Below are positions 56,136 through 64,000 of a stretch of DNA of 64,000 bases, piece by piece. The stretch covers positions 64,673,268 through 64,737,267 of the forward strand of contig NC_079324.1 of NCBI RefSeq assembly GCF_029931775.1, in the 5' to 3' direction. Position 1 is the first letter of the stretch, and the number at the start of each line of letters is the position of its first letter. The DNA is from Euleptes europaea. Taxonomy: Eukaryota > Chordata > Lepidosauria > Squamata > Sphaerodactylidae. The position numbers and the translations under genes are program-made. Under the pieces are notes generated by a model. That model ran no database searches. It was not told where the DNA came from and was given only the letters and a program-made list of their open reading frames with translations.

Positions 56136-58657
56136 ATGAGCCAAGCCAGTGGGAAACTCTCTGGCCAGTGGAAGGTATGAAAAGGTGGGACTTGGCAGGT
56201 ATTGAGGGAGGGGGGAGAGACCCGCCATCTCATGGGCTGACCACAGCGAGTGAGATTAAGGCATTGCGAAGGCACACACACACGCATCAACAGGGATGTT
56301 GTGACGCATCTGCAAATTAAAAGGCCTACATAAGTGGAACCAAGTCAAAGGGACAGCTCCATTTATCAACATCCCTGTTGATGCGTGTGTGTGTGATGAG
56401 TGCCCTCAAATCGCTTCCGGCGCCCCCCTGCATTAGCGACCTTCAAAGGGTCCTCCCGCCCACAGCCTTGCCCGCACATGGATTCACCCTGGGAAGGGCA
56501 GTTCTGGCCTGCAGGCTGGAAAGGGTCCCTAGTCTCCCTCTTTGCTTCTCCTTTCTCTTGTGACGCTCCAGCCCAGAAGAGAGAGAAGATAGCCCCCTCC
56601 CAATATTAGGGGGGAACAAGACCCACCCAGGGCAGTTTCTCTCCCCCACCCGTGCTGCTGCCGCCGCCGCCGCTGCCGCTTCTTCTCCCTCTCTTCTCCC
56701 ACAGCTGGTGGCGTGGGACGAGCCCGCCTTCCAGGGCCGGCGGCAGGAGTTCACTTCTGAGTGCGACGACGTCGCAGCCCGCGGCTTGGAGCCCAGCCTC
56801 GGTTCTGCCCGCATTGAGGGTGGCACGTGAGTGGCTGGCTTCCCCCGCTCCTCCCCCTTGGGCCCCCGGGCCTTCACGAGCCCTCCTTCCTCTTCTGACC
56901 CCAACCAACCCCTAAGCTTTTAAAGTGCGTAGAACCAGCCCTTGCCCCCAAACCATCTCAGGGTTTACTGTTATGCTCTGACTGTAACCCTACGAAGCTT
57001 TAGCAGGCTGCCCTGAATTCCCTGCAGCGCTGCAGTTTGTACATCCTCTTACCCTATAGCACTCCCCACTGGGAACATCTCCTCTGTCTTCTTGCCCCGT
57101 TTTCTCCAGCCTCAACCCTGAATGCCAGGCGGAGCCTTCGCCTCCCTTGGCAGTGCCCGCCCTCTCTTGGTGTTCTCCCCACAGGTGGGTCGGCTTTGAG
57201 CACCCCGGCTTCCAGGGGCAGCAGTTTGTGCTGGAGCCAGGGGAGTACCCCTGCTGGGAGGCATGGGCCGGCAACATCGCTTACTGCGTGCCACGGATGA
57301 GCTCCTTCCGACCTGTCTCCTGTGCGGTGAGCGAGGCCTGGAGCGGAGGGGCTTGGCCGGGGGGGGGGGGGGGCTCAGAGGGCTGTCCTTTCCCCCCACA
57401 GGCAGACAGGAGATCCTCTCTGCTGAAGGTCAGCAGAGCCCCTCCCCAGTTTGGGGACCCTGCTAAGCCTTTGGGTGGCAGATAGAGGGGACAATGAAGC
57501 CACACCCTGGCCTCTGGGAAGATCACGCCTTTTCCAGGGCTTCTATTCTGACTCTTTGGACTCAGGACTGGAGTTGGTCTCTGAGCCCCCGCAGTCTTGC
57601 CAAGGAGCTGCCCGGCCCAGCCTGCTTAAAGGGCATGAAGGCCAAGCAGAGGGGAGGGCTGGGGGGGCATATTTCCAAGGGCAGGACTGCCTCCCCCAGC
57701 AGGCTCTTCTGCCCCAAACCGGGGAGGGGGGAAGGGAGGGGGCAGCTGCTCCTGCACAGTCTGCGTCCCTCAGCCACAGAGGACCGTGAGCCCCAGAATG
57801 AGGCCATGAGGCGGCCACTTCTCCCCCCCACCGCAGAACCACCGGGACAGCCAGATGACCATCTTCGAGCAGGAGGGCTTCCTGGGCCGCAAGGGGGACC
57901 TGAGCGATGACTGCCCCTCTCTTAAGGCGATGGGCTGGGGCAGCAGCGAGGTGGGGTCCCTCCGTGTCTATGCTGGCGCGTAAGTATTGGGGGGGGGCAG
58001 AGCAGCCTCTGCCCCTTGCTGGCTGGGTGGAGGCCCACACACGGGGCGTTTCCAAAGGGGCCGGGGGGCTTTGCAGAGTTTGCGTGGAGAAGCAATGCCA
58101 GTTCTGAAAGGAGAGGGGATCCCGTCCCGGTGGGTGACGACGGAGAGTGGTTGAGAGTGTGGGCCGGATCCATAGTCTGTTCACACCTTCGCCCTGCTGG
58201 TCTTGGAATGGCTGCCCCTCTTGGCCCTAGTGGTGTGGGGCCGCTGGCCTGGCTGTCAGCAGGGGCTCTGGGGCAACTGACTTCCTGCCACCGAGGCATC
58301 GCCAGCCTCTGGGGGTAGCAGCAGCTACCACCAGCTGGGATAAGAGAGGCTGGCAGGCTGTAGGACAGCCGCCAGCCGCCAGCCGGGGCACGGCCCTCTC
58401 CCCACGACCTGACCAAGAGGCTGCCGAGCTGCTCGGCCCAGTCCCGCGCTTGTTCTCTGAGTGGGATTCCTTCCGTCTTCCACCTGGTGCTTCTTCTCTT
58501 TCCCCCCAGCTGGGTGTGCTGCCAGTTCCCCGGGTACCGTGGTTTCCAGTACGTCGTGGAGAGTGACCGCCACGGGGGTGAATACAAGCACTTCCGGGAA
58601 CTGGGCTCTCACGCCCAGACCCCCCAGGTGCAGTCCATCCGCCGGATCCAGCAGTGA
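56136..58657 (+). CDS. CRYBA4: CRYBA4, beta-A4 crystallin
   Basis: Acidic lens beta crystallin that forms mixed oligomers with basic partners such as CRYBB1. Coding exons 56136-56174, 56705-56826, 57185-57326, 57837-57979 and 58510-58657 are all GT-AG and in phase, giving 197 residues (human 196). A short arm ([13 protein letters not shown]) precedes four Greek-key motifs, one per exon: [56 protein letters not shown] and [20 protein letters not shown]. The protein ends [10 protein letters not shown] as in mammals. The second half of motif 1 (after SECDDV) diverges strongly from the human version, while the rest is conserved. The acceptor at 56110-56111 places the ATG 24 bp into its exon. Confidence 0.96.
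56273..56395. repeat. Perfect 29-bp inverted repeat in a CRYBA4 intron
   Basis: 56273-56301 and 56367-56395 are exact reverse complements (a CA/TG run plus CGCATCAACAGGGATGTTG) around a 65-nt spacer. No element family recognised. Confidence 0.85.
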
Positions 58658-58805
58658 GCGAGGGTCAAGCAGCAGTGGCCCGCCCCCCCACCTGTGCCAT
58701 CCTAGCCCATTCAAGACCGGGGCCTGCTTCACTCCGTGCCCCCTGGCAAGGCTCTGGCAAAGTCGCATGGAGAACTGCTGCTCAGGGCTGCCCTGGGAGG
58801 GCAGG

Positions 58806-58811
58806 AATAAA
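58806..58811 (+). terminator. CRYBA4 polyadenylation signal
   Basis: AATAAA 149 bp after the stop codon, followed by a TGTG-containing stretch. Confidence 0.85.
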
Positions 58812-58834
58812 TCAAGCTGTTTTGAAAATGTGTC

Positions 58835-59274
58835 GTCTGGCTCAGGTCCGTGGCAGGGAAGGGAAAGCGGTTCCATTTTCCATTCATCTCAGGGCTTGAA
58901 TTGTGTGTGTGTGTTGGGGGGGGGTGGTCCTTAATGAAAGCCCCAAGCCCCACCTTGGCTCCCCATAACCATCCCTCCCACCGGCCATCCTGGGCAACGG
59001 CCTGAGCTCTCCTCCTCCAGGGTGCAGTGCCAGTTATTCTCCCTGTTCTGTGAGCCAGGCTGAGGAGGGGGGCATGGGCACAACAGTCAGCAAATGGCTC
59101 GGGGGTCGGCTGCCCTCTTCAACTGGGCCCCCTCCTGCCCCTGCTGAGCTGCACGGCCAGGAGAGGACTCTGCCCACAGGCTCAGGAGCCTCACTGCTGG
59201 GCTCCCATTGCCCCACTGCGGCAGCAACCCTCTTTCCCTCTGCCCCCCACTGTACAGAAAAGAAACTTGCTCTA
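58835..59274. other. CRYBA4 3' flank
   Basis: GC-rich, with a TG/G run at 58905-58926. No gene or repeat recognised. Confidence 0.35.
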
Positions 59275-59418
59275 AGTGCCCAACAGAGATCCCCCCAGGA
59301 ATGCCATAGAGTCCAATGGCCAAAGCGGCCGTTTTCTCCAGGGGAATTGATCTCTGTTGGCTGGAGATCAGTCGTAATAGTAGGCGATCTCCAGCTAGTA
59401 CCTGGTGGTTGGCAACCC
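59275..59418 (-). mobile_element. TIR element fragment (GGGTTGCC family)
   Basis: Retains the intact end TTGGCAACCC followed by TA and the 'ctggagatcagtcgtaatagtaggcgatctcc' core. The other end is lost. Confidence 0.7.
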
Positions 59419-59420
59419 TA

Positions 59421-60330
59421 TCTAGGATGCCTGCCAGGGGACGGGGGGGGGGGCTCTCCAGGGGCTTCCAATATTCCTGTGTCCTTGGCAGTGAAGCTGG
59501 GGTGGAGGTGGAGAGTCTGCATACAAGGCCCTTGAGACCTCTTGCTCTGCCCAGCGGCACGGAAAACAGCAGTTGCGTTTGCCCCTCTTTTTTCTTCTTC
59601 AAAAAAGGCTCTTAAATCTGACAGCAAGTGAGAGTCAGAATGGCTCCAGGTATCCCTTGTGATGGGGGGGGGGAGCGTTTTCTGTTCTGTGCTGCCCTGG
59701 AATGGGACTGCAGCACCACCGTGTGGCTGCTGAAGCCAGACGTCCCGGCAGCTCTCCGGGCACAGCTTTGCAGCTAAGACACACTGGTCGCCACTACCAC
59801 CCCACTGCCTGTATGGGGAGGCTTTGGTGGGCAAGACACACACACACCCCAGCCACTGTTTCCAGCACACGCTCCCACCCCGGAAGAGCATTGCAGTGAG
59901 CGAGGTCTCCCATATTCCCTGGCAGGCTACTGTGGCTCAGCGCTTCCCTCCACAGCCCCAGCCAGCCCCACCAGCCAGGAGGAGTCTCAGCCTAACCATC
60001 CTTCCGCCCCCTGCCAGCAGCCCAGAGAAGTCCATGGTTGATGGATGCCCACTCGGGCCTCATCCGCATGCTGCCACAATCCTGCATTTCCACAAATGCA
60101 AAAGGTTCCCAAAGAAGGTGGTGCAATCCCTTGGCCAGCCCGTGCCTCAGCGCATGCCAAGGCGCTGCCGGGCCCCCCACAGGTTCGCCTCCTCCCCACC
60201 TCCTGAGGCCAAACGCTGATGCAAGAGGGGCACATCCTCTGTGCCAGGTGACTGGAAAGGGGAGAACTGGAGTTTCTGACAGGTGATTATGATCAGCAGA
60301 AGACGGTTTGTAAAACTTACACAGATTAAG
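59421..60330. other. Intergenic, unassigned
   Basis: No recognised repeat or gene. G runs at 59441-59452 and 59664-59673. Confidence 0.35.
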
Positions 60331-60334
60331 CAGA

Positions 60335-60660
60335 CGGGACTAAGAAAGATCACGTTAATTCATGCAACAGTGTTTTTACTATGTATGGGTGTGAAAGCTG
60401 GACAATGAAGAAAGCAGACAGAGAGGAATTAGATTCCTCTGAAATGTGGTGATGGAGGAGAGGGTTACGGATACCCTGGATGGCCAAAAAAACAAAAACA
60501 AATCAGTGGGTTCTAGATCAAACAAAGCCCGAACTGTCCCTAGAAGCTAAAATGACTAAACTGAGGCTATTGTACTTTGGTCACATTATGAGAAGACCAG
60601 AGTCCCTGGAAAAGACGAAGCAGAAGCGACTTAATAGCACTTCACACACAACCACACACG
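60335..60660 (+). mobile_element. RTE-BovB LINE, 3' part with internal deletion
   Basis: Follows the copy at 13375 (ATGTATGGGTGTGAAAGCTG, then TACTTTGGTCACATTATGAG), but jumps from GAAAAGACGA straight to GAAGCGACTT. It therefore lacks about 150 bp before the CA-rich tail. Confidence 0.85.
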
Positions 60661-62229
60661 CACACATCAAGAAAGTAGTAAGGACTGAGACAATGAAAAC
60701 AATTATTACCATTGTGAACGGCACACACTGACTGCAAGACTTGGAGAAGTTGGCAGTCAGGATTGGACAACCAAGGACCTTGAAAAAGGCGACCTCCCCC
60801 AAAATATTTTTTCTTAACTGCAATGCCCTGAACACCTCAACCCGACCTCCTAGAGAAGGCGCCCCGAGCCCTCAAATGACTGTTTTCTGTACTTTTTCGA
60901 ATGCAATAATTGGGGATGATCAGAACCACCAGGGGCCCACCAGAGTTCACAGCAGAGAGCAGGAACAGACCGAACGATCCCACTGGAGGGAGGACAAGAC
61001 ACTCGCAGAGCAGGGTCAGCGAGAAACTCCCACCGCAGTTGGGGCTTTATTTTTAAGAAGGATTGCTCAAAGAGCTCACAGAAACATACACACCCCACAT
61101 CCGCCCGCAGCACAACAACAGCACAAAACACCACCACAATCCACAGTTGCCGGCCGAACAACAAGAATAAACCAGAAACCATCAGTGCTTCAGCAGAAAG
61201 AAGCCCCCACCCTGAGACAAAGGGCACAATGGGCACAAAAGGGGGAGATACAGAAATGGAAATGCCCTTTATCTCTGTTGGGAAACGTCCCCCAAAGAGA
61301 AACGCAAGGCAGGCATGAAGCTGTGGGCACCACAGGCGCTGCATGATGAGTTCTAAAGCCAGGAATTTCGCACCAGGAGGGATAGGCGATGGTGCGGGGG
61401 GCATGCCGGCCCAGCACGGACAGGAGGGGGGGGCAGGAGCGGGGCTGGCTTCCCAGTAGGGCCGGAGGGTGTGAGTGGCATCGCCGGAGCAGGGAGCCCC
61501 TGGCAGAAGGCCAGGAGCTGGGCTGGGCTGGCTTGGCACACATGCCACCCCCTCCCTCCCTCCCTCCCAGCTTGGGACCACGGCCTCCTGCGTTGCTCAG
61601 CCTGCCAGTTAAAATGTCCTGCTCTTGCCGTCTTTGCTGTGCCTTGTTTTTATGTATTGTGTTGACTTTTAAAAATGCATTTAAAACATTTCTTAGCCGC
61701 CTTGCTACCTTGTGGAACTCAAGGCAGCTTCCAATATAAATAAAATGATTATAAACACACACACACACACACACATAAAAGACCACAGTTTAAAATCTCC
61801 AGTAAGGATTGCTAATTAATAAAAACTAAATTAGTCAAGTGCAGTCCTAAATAACATTGCCTGAACGTATTTGTTTTTGTTCTCTTGGTTTTGTTGTATT
61901 GTTCTAGTTGTGAGACGCCACAAGCAGGTCTGGAGAGGCGGAATAGAAATGGCTAAATACTTTTGGCTAAATAGAAATGGCTAAATACTTTTCAGTTCAG
62001 GGGAAATGGCTGGGCATTCACAGCAGAAGCGGTCTGTGTGGGGCGCTGCTTGGCTGGAAACGGGGTGTCACTAACCCACCCCCCTTCTCTAGAGCAGATT
62101 TCCAACATTTAAAAAATGAATTCTGCTTTAAAAAAAACACCCAGATCTGACGGGCCTTTCCTGGAACAAATGTGTATCGAACGTGTAGAGATTAAAAAGC
62201 TAGCCGGCCTGCTTGGAGCAAGGCAGGGA
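60661..62229. other. Intergenic, mostly unassigned
   Basis: A 201-codon plus frame (60741-61346) has no family resemblance and is probably chance. At 61630-61740 there is a SINE/LINE-type tail (ttagccgccttgctaccttg ... ataaataaaatgattat) followed by a CA run at 61753-61776. The stretch 61900-61990 holds another such tail. Confidence 0.4.
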
Positions 62230-62480
62230 GGGGGCAAGACAGGCGCCTGAGTCAGCCTTTGATTTGTTAACCAGCATGTCTATCAAACACTGTGCGGTGC
62301 CAAGGCGCTGGAGGAAGCGGCAGTCGGTCCTGATTTGCATGCCTGTTCGCTGCCCCCGGAGCTGATGTGTGCAGAATGCTCAAGGGCCTCCTCAGCTCCC
62401 TCGCAGCCTCCTGCCATCGCCCGCTGATCACCACCAGCCATAACTCAGCGAGAGGGGAGAGGAAACCGGATTAATGCCTG
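62230..62480. promoter_or_regulatory. Candidate distal regulatory element
   Basis: A block free of recognised repeats, about 3.4 kb beyond the CRYBA4 poly(A) site. Motifs: CTGAGTCAGC (62247-62256, Maf/AP-1 type), ATTTGCAT (62333-62340, perfect POU octamer) and GGATTAA (62468-62474, OTX/PITX-type homeodomain site). Function is inferred from motif content and position only. Confidence 0.3.
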
Positions 62481-62701
62481 CAATGCTGCCCCCTCCCCCA
62501 AATAAAAACCTCCCTTCCAAACCCAGCCTCTTTCCCCAGCACAAATCAAAGTCCCGTTCTGCACAGTTTAATAGAAATCTCTGCAATAATAACTACACCC
62601 TGGAACCAAGTCGCTTCTGGGAGTTGTAGTCCATCCATTCGGAACTAGGCCTCCCAGAGTGCCTTGAGAGTAACAGGAACCTCTCCTGAACCAAACCCCG
62701 T

Positions 62702-63285
62702 GGTCATAGAATCATAGAGCTGGAAGGGACCACCAGGGTCATCTAGTCCAACCCCCTGCTCAATGCAGGGAATTCACAACTACCTCCCCCCACACCCCCA
62801 GTGACCTCCTACTCCATGCCCAGAAGATGGCCAAGGTGCCCTCCCTTTCATCATCTGCTTAAGGTCATAGAATCAGCATTGCTGACAGATGGCCATCTAA
62901 CCTCTTCTTAAAAACCTCCAGGGAAGGAGAGCCCACCACCTCCCGAGGAAGCCTGTTCCACTGAGGAACTTCTCTAACTGTCAGAAAGTTCTTCCTAATA
63001 TCTAGTCAGAAACTCTTTTGATTTAATTTCAACCCGTTGGTTCTGGTCCGACTTTCTGGGGCAGCAGAAAACAACTCAGCACCCTCCTCTATATGACAGC
63101 CCCTCAAGTACTTGAACATGGTTCATCATATCCCCTCAGTCTTCTCCTCTTCAGGCTAAACGTACCCAGCTCCTTCAGCCTTTCCTCATAGGACTTGGTC
63201 TCCAGACCCCTCACCATCTTTGTTGCCCTCCTCTGGACACGTTCCAGCTTGCCTACATCCTTCTTAAATTGCGGTGCTTTGGACT
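62702..63285 (-). mobile_element. CR1 LINE, 3' end
   Basis: 'tcatagaatcatagagctggaagggaccacc' to 'cctacatccttcttaaattgcggtgc'. Nearly the same extent and subfamily as the copy at 7847-8465. Confidence 0.92.
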
Positions 63286-63432
63286 GTGGTCCATCACAGT
63301 CAGTCGTCTTCTACTCAGACTGGCAGCAGTTCTCCAGGGTCTCAGGAAGAGAAAGGTCTCTCACATGCCCTACTCTTAGTGAGAGATGCCAGGGACTGAA
63401 AGTAAGACATGATGCTCTCCCAGTGAGCTAAG
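63286..63432 (-). mobile_element. tRNA-derived SINE, partial
   Basis: 'actcagactggcagcagttctccagggtctcagg' through 'gatgctctcccagtgagc', inserted between two CR1 copies. Confidence 0.7.
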
Positions 63433-63587
63433 GACCCTTGCCCAGGCTGTCCGATTGCCCTTGCCGTGACGGCAGGAAGGGAGGCCAGCTTCCAAGGCAA
63501 CAGAATTGCAGGCCTGCAGGGAGCACGTCTGGTGGCATCCCAGGGAGGGAGGGAGGGAAGGAGGCCATCCAAGTGGCCTGTGAGTAG

Positions 63588-64000
63588 AATCATAGAGTTG
63601 GAGGGGGACATACAGGCCATCTAGTCCAACCCGCTGCTCAATGCAGGAACAGTCTAGAGCATCCGTGACAAGTGCTGGTCCAGCCTCTGCTTGAAGACTG
63701 CCAGGGAGGGGGAGCTCACCAACTCCTGAAGAAGCTGATTCCACTGCTGAACCATTACTGTAAATTCCTCCCCCCAATGTCCAGCTGGTACCTTTCCACC
63801 CATAATTTATACCCATTATTGCAAGTCCTATCCTCTGCTGCCAAGAGAAACAGCTCCCTGCCCTGCTCCTTCATATACTTCAAGAGAGCAATCATGTCCC
63901 CCCTCAGCCTCCTCTTCTCCAGACAAAACATTCCCAACTCCCTCAGCCTTTCCTTGTAGGGCTCGGTCTCCAGGCCCCTGATCATCCTCGCCGCTCTCCT
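63588..64000 (-). mobile_element. CR1 LINE, 3' end, running off the window
   Basis: 'agaatcatagagttggagggggacatacaggcc' start. The minus-strand frame at the right edge reads MIRGLETEPYKERLRELGMF, the same subfamily as the LINE at 44945-46265. Confidence 0.92.

Noticed and set aside
60741-61346. A 201-codon plus-strand frame with a similarly long overlapping minus frame
   Set aside because: No recognisable domain, no splice or promoter context, a Gln/Thr/Arg-biased composition and repeat-like surroundings. Probably chance.

Overview
The window is vertebrate nuclear DNA, most likely from a squamate reptile. It holds intron-split genes and many CR1 and L2 LINEs. It also has RTE-BovB LINEs and a 5S-rRNA-derived SINE that shares the BovB 3' tail, a combination typical of lizards. 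The gene order HPS4 (-), SRRD (+), TFIP11 (-), TPST2 (-), CRYBB1 (-), CRYBA4 (+) is the order I know from human 22q12.1, so this is a conserved syntenic block. The DNA is GC-rich and full of long G or C runs, as expected for a gene-dense small chromosome.

Layout. 1-4265: a Ty3/gypsy LTR retroelement on the minus strand, running off the left edge and abutting a perfect 59-bp inverted repeat (4266-4413) whose arms each carry a hammerhead-ribozyme-like core. 5431-6928: the first four coding exons of HPS4, with a CpG island behind them. 9765-12890: SRRD. 15190-25382: TFIP11 in 12 coding exons adding up to 832 residues, with one apparent extra base in a homopolymer. 28959-31890: TPST2, with the C-terminal exon not found; its promoter is probably the CpG island at 40.6-41.9 kb. 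42187-43120: remnant of a retrovirus-like element with a tRNA-His primer site. 43.3-47.15 kb: tRNA-like and SINE sequence, a CR1 LINE with most of its reverse transcriptase, another LINE scrap and a GATA microsatellite. 47512-52856: CRYBB1. 55676-58811: CRYBA4. 59-64 kb: repeats, with one non-repeat block near 62.25-62.48 kb rich in lens-type factor motifs.

How the genes relate. HPS4 (BLOC-3), SRRD, TFIP11 (spliceosome disassembly) and TPST2 (Golgi tyrosine sulfation) are broadly expressed genes and have CpG islands. CRYBB1 and CRYBA4 are lens structural genes. They sit head to head, their TATA boxes are about 2.9 kb apart, neither has a CpG island, and both have a non-coding first exon. Exon edges were placed by hand from splice consensus and reading-frame continuity. 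Protein identities come from remembered family sequences, not from a search.
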